DNA of 64,000 bases from Carya illinoinensis (GCF_018687715.1 NC_056766.1:28837433-28901432); one strand, 5' to 3'. Counted from the first letter of the stretch, positions 36,453 to 48,063 are shown. The notes: generated from the letters alone by a model not told the origin. Numbers and translations are program-made.

Positions 36453-36663
36453 TGTAGTGCAGTAACAATGAAATCCTCTCGCTTCTTTAAAATAATTTTC
36501 TGTTTATTCTTTGCAAGATTAAAAGCATGTATAGACTTATTATCAATCATCTTTAAGCTTGTAGAATGGATTATAATAAGTCTATACAAGCTTTTAATCT
36601 TGCAAAGAATAAACAAAAAATTATTTTAAAGAAGCGAGAGGATTTCATTGTTACTGCATTACA
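36453..36663. repeat. Long inverted repeat 3 of 3, near-perfect hairpin
   Basis: By eye the outer 91 nt of the arms differ at only three positions. The left arm starts TGTAGTGCAGTAACAATG and the right arm is its mirror ending CATTGTTACTGCATTACA. The apex carries GACTTATTATCAATCATC. Transcription from either strand would give an almost perfect 90-bp duplex, a good Dicer-like substrate. ORFs on both strands here are products of the symmetry. Confidence 0.9.
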
Positions 36664-37289
36664 CAATATCTTTGACCTCTAATTGTGATGGGAAATTTTG
36701 ACATATAATTGTCTAGTTTGATTCTTTAAGTGAATTGTGAGGAAAGAGAAATTTCGTTTAAAAGTTCTAAATGAAATCTTATGGAACCAAAATCTCATCC
36801 AACATTATTATGCATGCAGAGTGATGAATTTGACTATTTTATCAAATCATTCCCTAGACATCTGACTATTTTATCAAATCATTCCCTAGACATCGTTGTT
36901 GTTAATTTTAGACAATTTATGTGTGCTAAAAATGACAAAAATTCCATCACTCAAAAATCTATTAGGTGCAAATTAATTCAAATCTTCTAACTACGAGATG
37001 TAGAATCAGAATCACGTGTGCCCTTTTCTTTTTCATGTTTATTTGATTCTAGCTTCTCATCCACCCTTCTTTGTCTTTCACCCATATTAAATATACATGT
37101 AACACTTCTATTTTATGTTTATTTATTTATTTTTTATTTTTTAATCATCGAGTATTAATATTACTTGTATTGTTTTTATCTTATTCCAGTTATAATTTTA
37201 ATCATTGGTATTCTATTTGGTTAAGTAATTAAAACTAGTGTATTGATAATTATTAACTAATTAGAATTAGTAATCTAATTAGAGAAAAC
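36664..37289. other. No gene recognised
   Basis: AT-rich. Contains a short direct repeat of ACTATTTTATCAAATCATTCC (36833 and 36864). No coding signal. Confidence 0.5.
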
Positions 37290-37309
37290 CTTCGGTTAGG
37301 AGCTGGTAT

Positions 37310-37906
37310 TTTTTTTTTTTTTTTGTTTGAAAGAAACACACCATATCACTGATTAACTTCGAGGTATACAAGATACATCATTAGTAACAGAAGTTATGAC
37401 CACCTCGGGTCCATCTTCTAGCCAAACTGTTTCTTCGACTTCTTTGATGGCTACTTTAGCTACTGTGTGGGCTACATTGTTTGTAGATCTATAGACAAAG
37501 GATAGCCTCCAAGTCGGGTGAAGTTCTATTAATTGTTGTATGTCTTCTGTCTCCTGGCTTAGCCAAGAATTGTCTTCACATTTGGAGTTAATAGCATCTA
37601 TAACCACTTTGGCATCCCCCTCGAAAATCACTTGATTCATTCCTAACTCTACACATAACTCCAAGGCTCTGTGAAAAATTGCTATTTCTACTTGAAAGAT
37701 TGAGAAAATCTGCTCCCTTGGTGTTGTTAAGCAAGCTTGTAGGCCCCCGTCACTGTCTCTCATGATAATCCTCATTCCCATTCTGTTTGAATTTTTGTCA
37801 TAAGCTACATCAAAGTTTACCTTAATAAAAGGCCACGCAGGTGGCTGCCACTGCTAGTTTGAGCTTGCTAAATTAGGACCCCCAACTACCACTATTGTTC
37901 TTTTAC
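37310..37906 (-). mobile_element. 5'-truncated LINE with RNase H domain
   Basis: On the minus strand an open frame (37353-37851) encodes FIKVNFDVAYD (first catalytic Asp), a VEIAIFHRALELCVELGM helix with Glu, VIFEGDAKVVIDAI (Asp) and FVYRSTNNVAHTVAK, the complete order of the RVT_3 RNase H domain of plant L1-type elements. A stop and an A tail (plus-strand T run, 37309-37324) follow. Imperfect 21-bp direct repeats (37290-37310 and 37907-37927, both CTTCG...AGCT.GTATT) look like an aged target duplication. Reverse transcriptase and ORF1 are absent, the usual result of incomplete target-primed reverse transcription. Confidence 0.8.
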
Positions 37907-37927
37907 CTTCGATCAAGAGCTAGTATT

Positions 37928-38434
37928 AAACCATTATTAACACCCTCAATTTTATTTAAGAAGATCCCACCACATTAGATTACAGCAGCTCTAGTCATAT
38001 CACTCATCTCTTCAACGCAATATTACCGAGATTCTTCTATCTTTTACTAAAAAAGAATCTCCCAGCCCACCTCAGTTCATCGGTTTTGTCAGCTTTGTTG
38101 CCCAACCCACCTCATTCCGTTGAACCACTGTAGTAGCTTGATCATGATCCTCGACATCCTATTTCTCCTCTAGCACCCATAGTCCAAGTACCATTTGTCG
38201 TAATTTTTAATTTTAATTTTTTTTTTTGCTTTATTTTAATAAGCAATTTGTATTAGTAAATAGATAGTAGGACCAGGGCACCGAGGCTCCTTTCACACTC
38301 ATTTTGGTCTAGTGGATGCCCTCTCTCTGTTGCCAATGATTTCTTCAACCCTTTCACCTCCACTTCTTACTCCATTAAAAAATAAAATAAAATAAAAAAT
38401 ACATTGCAGGACCTGGATTTTAAAATAATACACA
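37928..38434. other. No gene recognised
   Basis: T-rich spacer between the LINE and the Tat-like element. No ORF or element ends found. Confidence 0.5.
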
Positions 38435-38439
38435 CCATT

Positions 38440-39105
38440 TGTTAATGTCGTATTTTTGTACGCATTTGGGCCGATTTCCAATGACTCAAGTCTTTAATGA
38501 TGGGCTTGTAAAACTCAGAAAAGATAAGGCTTGAGGAGGGTGGCCTAGGGCCCGAGGAGCCTTTGATGCCAAAGTCAGTTAGTGGTTCTGGGATGTTTGC
38601 AAAAATAAGCTTTAAGAGAGAGAAGTGAAGGAAGTCAACCCCTTTCCTCATACTTGGAGGTGTCTATTTATACTGGTACTCTGGGGGGGAACAAATCCTT
38701 TCTGTTCACATGGGTCTCTTGCCCTCATTATGATTCCTAGCACAATCTCATTAATACGACATGCTTCAGTGACGACATCATTAATGCAGCCTTGGCTCGA
38801 GCTACTTGCCATTAATGCAACGTGGTGCCCCGTCTAATTTGGCCTCATTAGCCTCTCCTATGACCCCGTTGATGAAGCAGTGTTAAAGTTTTAAGTGTTT
38901 CTCCTTACTTCATGTTCGCCCATGCAGACAGGTACTCAAAGGCCAGATGTATCCCAAGGAGTTGCTTGGTTAGCGCGTCCCTTTCTGGGTGTTGCTCGTG
39001 GGTCAGGCTGATGGGACCCATCTCTATCGAGTCTTGGGCCCTGAATCTTGCCCTCCTGGTCAACCCATCTTGGGCCCAAAGGCTGATAGGGAAAATCCCC
39101 TTATC
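38440..39105 (-). repeat. Left LTR (3' LTR) of the Tat-like element
   Basis: Starts TGTTAATGTC and ends CCCCTTATC; the expected terminal CA is mutated. It aligns along its length with 45475-46135. Contains CTATTTATAC near 38664, the likely TATA region of the LTR promoter on the other strand. Confidence 0.85.
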
Positions 39106-39535
39106 GTTACCCCATTAGTTTCCATTGGGATAGGTCGATGGGAATTCAATATAGTGACTGGACCTACTATCGCACCTCTAGCTTTGCATTGGGGGAGGAT
39201 ACCAGTTCTATAGCCAAGAAAGACGTGCGGATATGTCCTGAATGTTGCATTGGCCTTAGCCTTCATAGGCACACTTCCCGAAGGTGGCGACAGTTGGCAT
39301 CTCTTCAATGTCATCGAATGGCTCTTCACTTTTTCATAGCTTCATGGTACTCATTTCCTGAAATTTGAATTGCCTTCTTTCATCTTCTCGTCACGTGTCC
39401 TTGCCAAACAGTTGTTCTTCCTTCTGTTTATAAATTGGAGGGGGTCATCGCTTATCTTCTTTCTTATAGTACATTTCCCCGGTTGGCCTTTATCCTCTGC
39501 CTTTTCTTATTCGTTGTCCCTCTCATTTCCTCCAA

Positions 39536-41440
39536 TGGCTCTAGAAAAAACTGCACAGTCCACAACCCTCGCAAAAAGCAGCTATATTGGTCCTCCTTTT
39601 GCCAGCAGTGACTGACACTCGATCGTCAAATATTAGAGAAAATACTTGTCGCTTACCAGGTTCCTGCCACCGTAGTCTTCACGATTTTGAGCCCAAATGA
39701 AAGGGTTGTCGATGCTCAAGGCCACTTGTCTAAAGTTTCCCTCTTCTCCGCCATGTTCATGAAGTGTTAAACCTTCTTGGCCTGGCCCCATCACAACTTC
39801 ATCCAGATGCGTGGCGACACCTGACATGCTGTTGCGTTCTTCGACATCAGGCCCTACAGGGTTCACATCCTAGATGCACCAACCTAATCGACCACGAGTT
39901 CCTCCTGACCCACAATATTCTGGATATCAATGGTCAACATTGTTGTTTTAGGGTGAAGCAACCTCTAGTTAATATGGAGAAAAAGTATCATAAAGTGAAG
40001 GATTGAACTCCCAAATTCTTCTTCGCATCTGGTCTTATGCTGGAGTCTCTCGAGGGAGTGTGGGCCATCACAAGTTTCCCATTTGGTCTGACTTGGGTAG
40101 AGTCCCCAAAGACAAGACGATTTGCTTCTTGCCTTCCTTCGTTGAGGAGGAGCGCATCACTATCATAGGGGAGTGGGTGAAGAGTCACTTCAGTAGTGTT
40201 TTGTCAGTTGTAGGTGGCCACGTACATGAAGATGTGACTTACATTACAGGTATGCTTACCGTGGTTCCTTGACCTGCAGCTGGGGAGCGAAGTAGCGAGG
40301 TCCCTGACATTGGCACAGAGATTCTTCAATTGCTCGGGAGCTCAAACCTAGTCTTCGAAGGAGTAACCACCGTTGACTATAACATCCAAAAGGAGGTTGA
40401 TCATCTGTCAATGAGCGGGCTCCTTCTGGATGTTGTAGTTAGCGGTGACTCGGAAGGCCCGAGTTTGCCAATTGATGGGGGGTGCAGTCAGATGTTGCTA
40501 CATTTGGAAGTTGGTCCCTTGACCCTTCTACTAGAGGTTGTGTCGATGGCATTGACTTGGATGAGGTAGTTGCACAGAGATCAAGCCAGGAAAGCTCAGT
40601 CGACGTCATCCCTCGTTTAACCCAATGGCCTACGAGGGGGCATCGTGAAGTACTTGTCCAGTATATTCCACGAGGTACGCTAGCTCATTCTTTGCTTTTC
40701 CCTTCTTTCTTCCTTTGCTGGTTCTTCGTGCACTGTTATTTATCATGCCTTTCTTTCTTACAGGCAGGGTTGCTCTTCCTTGGTAGCTTTTATCATGGAT
40801 AGTCAGGAGGCTGCTGTGGAGGAAAATTTGATCCTCCATGTGATGAGTTGGACAATCATGTGGTGCGCATGTGGAGAGAGGGAGGAGCAAGAGCTGGATG
40901 CTGCTCGTTTAGCTTTCAAGGCAGTCAATAAGAAGTTGGCCAAGCTCAAAAGCCGTCGGAGGGAACTAAAAAAGAAGGTGAAGAAGGATGCTAGATTGAT
41001 AGGGGAATTGAAAGAGTGTATCATAGATCTTTAGAAGAGCCTTTCAGCTGAGGGATGACTAGTCATGGACCTTCAGAGGGCTCTTTCTCATGTGCGGGGG
41101 GTCTCCTCCCGCTTAGATAGTCAATTGAAGATGGTCGTAGGTGTCTACGACACCGTGTCGAGGGGTGTGCAAAGGGCCTAAAGTCATTTCAAGACTATCT
41201 TCTGGAAAATTTGCATCCATTCCCACGGGAGTGTGAGGAATTCCTGCACGACATTGATCCCAAAAAGGTCTCTACGATGAGGATGCTTTCGATTGTGGTT
41301 GTTGATTAGGGATGAACCTTATGCCGGATGCTTTCACAGGTCTTGTTGACTTAGACCCGCCCATTTCGTTGGCCTGCTCTTCAGAGGATGAGGGTCACGA
41401 GCTAGAACCCGATGCACTCGAGCCTTAGCTTTTTCTCCTT
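39536..41440 (+). pseudogene. Antisense extra ORF of the Tat-like element, decayed
   Basis: Plus-strand frames, joined across several frameshifts, read MALEKTAQSTTLAK, then YQVPATVVFTILSPNERV, then VLNLLGLAPSQLHPDAWRHL (39766-39825), NMEKKYHKVKD, PKFFFASG, VPKDKTICFLPSFVEEE (40093-40145), and a C-terminal Lys/Arg/Leu-rich coiled coil (40880-41030). The LAPSQLHP-AWR and PKFFF-SG signatures recur in large unknown plant proteins often tagged as transposon-derived. They occur as extra ORFs in Tat-like retroelements. It opposes the element's own gag, fitting the antisense type. Function is unknown; frameshifts and stops make it inactive here. Confidence 0.6.
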
Positions 41441-43139
41441 TTTCTTTCTTTGTTATTATTATTATTTTTTTTTTTTGGTTTTATGAGGCCATTATGCACT
41501 TTTTATGTAAATGCTTGATCATTAATGAATACATTTCTTCGCCATTTGTGGTGCTTTGGCCTAACTGTTTGCTCTTGACCGATCTCTTACTCTGGCTTTC
41601 TTTTAGTTTCTCCTCCATCAATTCTTATTGGGTGCATGAGATGGAAATTTATTTGGGCTCCCGTTTTTCTACTGTCATCCATTTGACTAGGCTGCAAGCG
41701 GTGCCATACCCCGCCAAGCTTTTTGGTCTTCTCTTCTGGTTAGCCTTTAGGCAGGTCTTTACTCCACCAAGCCTTCAAGCTTTTCTCTCCCGTTGGATAT
41801 GCAGTCGTGCCTTCAGTGTCATCCACGTGTTGCCTCCCCTGGTCTTAATTGTGTTGACTAGGCCCTCTTGTTTCCCATGCATCTTTGGCAATTGTTGAGC
41901 TTCTGTTATCATGCTAAAATCTAACAGTTTTGCTTCGTATTTGAAGCACCCCCTCGATTCTCCCGCCATTAATTTTTTTTGTTAGTTATTCCCTCCCACA
42001 TCGTTTGATAAGATGCACTTTGCTCAAATGGCTTGAATCGCGATTAGATAGGGCGCATAGGCACTAATCACACTAGACTTCAACCTTCACATCTGCCTAT
42101 ATAAGGCTCCCCTTCCTCATTTTCCCCATCTTTCGTTTAGTGTTGATCATTTCACTTCTCTTTCCCTCCCCTGGGTTATTGAATCTCAGTTTTCTTGGTG
42201 TGGCTATGCTTCATCTTTCTTGTGCCGAAATGCTTCACTATTATCCTACTTCTCAACCTAGCAGGCTTGGTTCGCAGGAGGTTGCAATCAGTTCATCTTC
42301 ACTTCACAAAAAATGCATTCTCTTTCTTCATCTCCCTTGTCTCAGGCAGAGTGTTTGTACAGAAATGCATTCTCTTTCTTCACACTTCAAGACTTTGCTG
42401 GCATGTTTGCAGGAGCTCTCATTGACTCGGTCAAACCGCCTCGCCCTCTGGGTTTCTCTCAATGTAGAAATCAACTCCGAGATGTTCCGATTCTTAGCGT
42501 CTTTTCTTTCAACACTGCTTTTTAGTTGATTTTCTTTCAAGCGGCCCCAAGTAGAGGAGTGGTAGAAGGCTGTCACACAATTGTTGTTGGTTCATCGTAG
42601 TGATAGAGATCTCTGTCCACCGCTTCCCTTGGAGAGTGATTTTCTTTGATGTCGCTCCCCCACAATGTGTCCTTTAATCGGTTTTATAGGCAAGAATGAC
42701 TGATGAAGCTGCCAGCTTCCAACTTTTAGTGAGATATGATCTGGTCCAGTCCCCACACCGCTAGTAGCTACTGTTCTCGGCCAGTCACCCTTAGTGCCGG
42801 GACTTTAAGTTGTAATCTGTCGTTCTTTGTTTTGGAGCTTTGAGTTGTAACCTGTTATCTTAATAAAATTCATTTACTTTTATGCCACTAGCTTTAGACA
42901 TTCTCCCACATTCTCTTTCTTGTGCTTTTGTTGTACTTTTTCTCTTTGCTTGGCCCGGTCTGGGGGGGTAGCTGGCCTTCAACACTAGGAGGGGAGGGCT
43001 GCTTTCCTGAGCATCACAGTTCATCCTACCGATACTGGAAACTTGGGACTTATCGTGATTTCGTCAGTTTTCGGCTCTTTGTTCCTAGGGCCTTCACTCG
43101 TCGGGCATTCTTTTGCTACAATCCACTATCTTATTGTCA
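41441..43139. other. Tat-like element interior without recognisable pol
   Basis: A T run at 41459-41476, then moderately GC sequence with short ORFs on both strands but none resembling protease, reverse transcriptase, RNase H or integrase. A direct repeat (GCATTCTCTTTCTTCA) occurs at about 42312 and 42367. Confidence 0.5.
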
Positions 43140-44390
43140 TGGTTGATGCTTCATGTAGGGTGGAGAGATCGGGGTGCCTCGAGCCAGCCCGCCCCTTTGA
43201 TTCCCCCGAGGAGGTAACTTTTTCGGGCGATGTTGTAGGGTCGTGTGCTCTCTCGCTACAATGGAAATCAGGGTAGGTATTTAGGCATCCGCGATGCAGG
43301 ATCTGCTCTCTACTACGTGAGAGGTAGTTGTTCAGGTAGTTTGGGATTGGATCCGCTCTTGCTCGTTGACATTGCAAGGTAAGGTAAGATTTCGACTAGG
43401 CTAGAGCTAGGCCCACTCTTCGTTTGCAATGGAGTTCAGGGTAGATATTTGGATCGCCTGGGGGTTGGATCCACTCTCCCTTGTGGGAGGGACAAGGCAG
43501 CCTTTGGCGTACCTGTCCCTTTGAACCTCGCATGGAGGTAAGTGTTTTGACAATTTTGTTACTGAACCTCGCTCCCGCCTGGTGACGACGAGGAAGGTAA
43601 CTTTAGTTTCTTTTTCAGGCAGTTGAGGACTGGTCCGCACTTCATTACGGGAATGATGAAGTAGCCTTTAGCATTACACCCATCCCTATGGTACCTCGCA
43701 GGAAGGTCAATTTGAATAGCAACGCGGCTAACTGCTCTTCGCCGTAGTGGGAGTTAGGGTAGGTATTCGGGCCACCTGGGGGATACAACTTGCTCTCTAC
43801 CGTGGGAGGAGTAGAGCGGCTTTTGGCCTAATTCTCCCCTTTTGCCCCGCAAAGAGGTAGGTTATTCAGGCAGTTTGTGACTAGACTCACTCCCACTCGT
43901 TAACATTGCAAGAAATGTAAGATTTGAGCCAGGTTAGTGCTAGGCCAACTCTTCATTGTGGTAGAGGTCGGACTAAGTTATTCCAGCCCCCGGGGGGACA
44001 GGACCCGTTCTCTCTCGCGAAGAGGTAAGCTGTTTGAGTAGTTTGAGACTGGACTCGCTCCCGCCTGTTGACGTTAACAAGGAAGGTAATATTTGTCTTC
44101 AGGTGGCTAAGGGCTGACCCGCACTCCACCACTTTTGTGTCCTGCATGGAGATAACTTCTTCAGATAGCGATGTTGGTGGTCCATTTTTTACTGCAATGG
44201 GAGTCGGGCTAAGTATTCGGGCCGCTGAGGGGGAAGGACCCGCTCTATACTGCAGGAGGTGTAGAGTGGCTTTTGGCCCAACTCTCCCCTTTCACCCCTT
44301 GGAGAGGTAAGTTGTTTATGTAGTTTTTTCACTGAGCTTGCTCCCGTCCGTTGGCATGGCAGTGAAGGTAAATGTTGGGTGATGAAGCTA
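43140..44390. repeat. Degenerate tandem repeats inside the Tat-like element
   Basis: Blocks of variable length recur about five times. Each holds a GGACCCGCTCTC-like stretch, GTGGGAGGAGTAGAGCGGC, TTTTGGCC(T/C)AA with CTCTCCCCTTT, and AGAGGTAAG. Period length is uneven. Such repeats are common in the untranslated part of Tat/Ogre-like elements. Confidence 0.65.
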
Positions 44391-44929
44391 TTGTTTGTCG
44401 CTTACTTTGTTAAGAGGTCATCCTATTTCTCTGAGGTGCATATAGTATGGTTTCCTAAAATAATAAAAACAATGAAATTATTTCATTAACTAGTAGAAAT
44501 TTATAGTCTGACAAAGTTCAAAAAGTGAAAATAAAAAGAGTGGGAGTAAAATCCTTAAAGCCTTTGGCACCCTGCATCCCCCTTCTTGTATCCCTTCCCC
44601 CACCACAAGCCTAGCAGGACTAGTCAAGGGCTAAGGCCTGCATGGGCTTTTGAGCTCCTTGACATAACACTCTGGCGCTGTGACTTGCTCCCCTCGGATC
44701 TCTCCTATGCCTCATGGAGTTGGAAACTTCATTTTGAGGTGGTAGGTCAAGGTGACCACCTACAAACTATTGAGGGTTGGTCTGCGATGATGGCGTTGTA
44801 GGATAATGGAGCTTTTACTATAAGGAAATCAACTATGATGGCAGTGGTGTAGAGGACGGTGCTCAGGAAGACCAACATCATGATAGTTCCCTCAAGATGC
44901 ACCATATCCCTAGAGAATCCCTTTCGTGA
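44391..44929. other. Tat-like element spacer, no gene
   Basis: Between the tandem repeats and the gag remnant. A short A-rich stretch (44455-44480) and chance ORFs only. Confidence 0.5.
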
Positions 44930-45380
44930 TGTCGAGGTCGGTTTTAGTCATGTAACATCATGTGAGCTCTTAACATGTCTAGGCGCTTAAGAGGGTCTCG
45001 TCCTTCATTGCACAACTCCATGGTGGGAACCTTGAACTTTCGAGGCAGGGGGACGACCTTTGTGTAAAGCAAGCCCATGCTTGCGAGTAGCTGATCCACT
45101 GACGACGACTTGCCCACCTTCCTAGCAATCTCCTTATATTTTTCCCGGAGGTTATGAATGTTGTCCTTCATGTTTTACCTTTCCTGCACTGCATTTGTTC
45201 CTACTCTGGTGTTCTAGGATTCCTCATGCTCACCACTGCCGAGTTCGACCTTTTCAGTGTGTTCTTGGCAAGGTTTTCACAGTTCCTCATTCTCTTGGTG
45301 GAGTTTTTGTACTTCACCAGTCATCTTGGTTACCTACTCCTCCATGGCTTTCAGCCTTGCTTCCATGGTGATTTCGTCTT
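44930..45380 (-). pseudogene. Gag remnant of the Tat-like element
   Basis: On the minus strand from about 45378: MEARLKAMEE, a stop, a coiled-coil stretch (VQKLHQENEEL), more stops, then an open 75-codon piece (44944-45171) with LLYTKVVPLPRKFKVPTMEL and DPLKRLDMLRAHMMLHD. The P-L-P-x-K-FKVP and DP--HL--.R..M.LH pattern is the start of the retrotransposon gag (capsid) domain in Ty3/gypsy elements. Capsid sequence stops there; the rest, including a zinc knuckle, is absent. A candidate primer-binding site (TGGCACTGTG, plus-strand 45457-45473) lies directly inside the right LTR. Confidence 0.65.
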
Positions 45381-45474
45381 GGCCCTGAGTCGCCAGCAAG
45401 CGGATTGTTGTAGGCCTACGAAGTACACGTAAGACCTGTAAGGGTCTTTAGAAGGATCCCAAACACAGTGCCAC

Positions 45475-46135
45475 TATTAACGTCTTGTTTCGTACGCCTT
45501 TGGGCCAGTTTCTAGAGTCTCGGGTCTTCAATGCTGGGCATGTAAAACTCAGAGAAGATAAGGCTTGAGGAGGGTGGCCTGGGGGTCGAGGAGCCTCCGA
45601 TGCCAAAATCAGTTAGTAGTTCTGGGATGTTTGCAAAAATAAACTTTAAGAAAGAGAAGTGAAGGGAGCCAGCCCCTTTTCTCGTACCTGGGGGTGGCTA
45701 TTTATACTGGTGCCCGGGGGGGAGAACAAATCCTTTGTCCCTGTTGGTCCCTTGCCCTCATTATGATTCCTAGCTCAATCTCATTAATGTGGCGTGCTTT
45801 AGCAGCGGCATCATTAATGGAGTGCTTGGCTTGGGCTAATTGCCAATAATGCAACATGGTTCCCCGTCTGATTTGTTGTTGGCCTCTCCCATGACTCGTT
45901 TATGAAGCAGTATCAGAAATTTAAGGGTTTCTCCTTACTTCACATTCACCCATGCAAGCAGGTACCCAAAGGCTAGACGTCACTCGAGGTGTTGCTTGGC
46001 CGGGGCGTCCCTTTATGGGTGTTGCCAGTGGGTCGGGCTGATGGTGCCCATCTCTATTGGGCCTTGGGCCCTACTTCTTGCCCTCCCGGTTGGCCCATCT
46101 TAGGCCTAAGGGATGATGGGGAAAATCCCCTTACA
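45475..46135 (-). repeat. Right LTR (5' LTR) of the Tat-like element
   Basis: 661 bp, starts TATTAACGTC (terminal TG mutated to TA), ends CCCCTTACA. Contains CTATTTATACTGGTGCC near 45698, matching the left LTR. CCATT follows immediately. Confidence 0.85.
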
Positions 46136-46480
46136 CCATTGGTTGCCCATTCTAAGCTAAGTTAACTCCACCTATGGATGTGTTTCACTTAATTTCCATT
46201 CAACATTTTTTAAATCAGATTTATTGATAAGGTGGAAGGCTGAAAACTAGAAGGAAACTATGTATTGTTTTATTTCACATTTTTTACTTAACCAATCAAC
46301 CAAGGTACGTAGTTGCATGATTAAGTGATATAGTAATTTATCAAAACAAAAAATAAAAGAGCAAAATTAATGTAGAGCAGTTTATTTAATGTCATCATTT
46401 GTTTTAATGTTTTATGTTTTAGCTATTGCATGTATATATATTATTTATGAATTTGAATTAAATTCATTTTATTATAGAAG

Positions 46481-48063
46481 ATGGATAGTGATAGTGAAGA
46501 AGTTGCAATAATCGAAGAGATAGAAACTGATGTGGAGATTACAGAAGAACATGGTGTGAATTTGCCCAAGAAGGTTTGTATTCAGCCAACTATCTTTTCT
46601 TCTTCATTTAATGGTCTATCAGAGCCATGCCTTAGTATATATTTTGATGTGATTCGAACAAATTACACTTGATTGTCAAAGGTGGATAGATCATTAGTTG
46701 GCATTGAATATGTATGTTCAAGGGAAGGGTTTCATTGTCAAAGTTATAAGATGAAAGAAAGATCAATTCCCGAGCTAGCTAAAACAATAATTGGATGTAC
46801 AGTATTAATGAGTGTAAAAAGGAAAATTGGTGGATCGTAACCAAGTTTGCAAATGAACATAACCACGAGCTTCTTTCTCCTAGAAATGCATCTTTTCTTC
46901 ATGGACATAAAGGGGCAACAAAAGTTCAGAAAAAGCTCATCGAAACACTAAATGAATATGATTTTGTATAATAGATATCTACAGCTTCAATCTGATTTTC
47001 GTCATTTCATTCATGACACATTAACACCTAAGGAGTTTGATCTTGTAGTGAAGTGATTTGTTGGTGAAATATGGCTTGAGTGAGAATACTTGGTTGCAAA
47101 ATTTTTACAAGAGAGGGGAAAAATGGGCCGGCCCCAGCTTACTTGCAACGTAAATTTTGTGTTGGCATGTCTACTACTTAGAGAAGTGAGAGCATAAACA
47201 AATTTTTCGAGGGTTATGTCCATGCAAGCACAATGGTTAATGATTTTGTCTCCCAGTATGAAAAAGCGTTAGATGCATTTTTTCTAAAGGAGAGAGAACA
47301 AGATGTCAAGACAAAAACATCAAAGCCAATTTTGAAAACTTGTTACAAGATAGAAGAAGATGCAACATAGGTTATACAAGAAAATCATTCTTAAAGGGGA
47401 GCTATTTAATGCACAATGATACAAGGCCAATATGGATCTCGAGGAAGGGGCAAACAAATATTTAGGGTGTCATCCATTGAGAAAGGAAGCCGTGCATATA
47501 ATGTTGCATTTAACATTGTTGAGAATAAATATACGTGTACATGTCATATTCTTAGATTCTTGGCCATAAATTTCACTTAGATGCGCTCCCTAGCTAAATG
47601 TTATGTCCGGAAAGATGGACAATAAATGCTAAGACTCGCACATTACAAAGCATATGATCTGGTGATGACGCGCAAGTAGATCCAGAGTGTTCTAGTACTT
47701 TGTGGAAGAATAGATAGATTAATGATACAATTTGATGAAGTTGCAGAAATTGGGTCAAAATCACCGAAAAAATATATATCTACATCTTTCTCTTGCTTTG
47801 ACAGCGGTTCAGAAAGAGCTTCTAGCAATATACATTGGACTTGATACAAATGCAATTCATGTTGATAGTGCTGGTTTGAACAGCCCAGTACTATCAAACA
47901 TTTCATTCACACTACCAGATCCCCCAAGGGTTCCTACGTACTAAAGGACGACCTCGATCTGAGACAAAAGAATCCAAAGGAATCTCAAATGGGAAAGAAG
48001 AGAAAATGTAGCTATTGCAAGAAAGAAGGTCTTGTGAGAACCATTTGTCCATCATATAGGTGA
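46481..48063 (+). pseudogene. FAR1/FHY3-related (FRS) pseudogene
   Basis: Plus-strand pieces in the order of FAR1-related proteins: an acidic N-terminus (MDSDSEEVAIIEEIETD, 46481), the FAR1 zinc-binding region (GIEYVCSREGFHCQSYKM; WIVTKFANEHNHELLSPR near 46840), a degenerate MULE-like middle (HDTLTPKEFDLVVK; AVHIMLHLTLL), then LALTAVQKELLA, FTLPDPPRVPT (47905-47938) and a C-terminal CSYCKKEGLVRTICPSYR knuckle. FRS proteins are transcription factors domesticated from Mutator transposases. Many stops and frameshifts, and a missing SWIM-type stretch, show this copy is dead. It could also be a relic of an actual MULE. Confidence 0.7.

Larger units (their letters stand above)
38440..46135 (-). mobile_element. 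Non-autonomous Tat-like Ty3/gypsy LTR retrotransposon
   Basis: Two diverged LTRs bound a 7.7-kb unit flanked by CCATT on both sides (38435-38439 and 46136-46140), an exact five-base target duplication. The element reads on the minus strand: 5' LTR at the right, a gag remnant just inside, then about 3.5 kb with no pol domain I can recognise, and an extra ORF in antisense (plus strand) near the 3' LTR. Tat-lineage elements (Ogre, Retand and kin) are known for extra ORFs, sometimes antisense. The LTRs differ at many positions, so the insertion is old. I found no protease, reverse transcriptase or integrase motif. Confidence 0.8.

Noticed and set aside
36393..36629. Overlapping ORFs on both strands at 36.4-36.6 kb
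   Set aside because: They mirror each other because the DNA is a near-perfect inverted repeat; no protein family resemblance.
41494..41898. 134-codon plus-strand ORF within the Tat-like element
   Set aside because: No retroelement or host domain; likely fortuitous in a GC-balanced non-coding segment.
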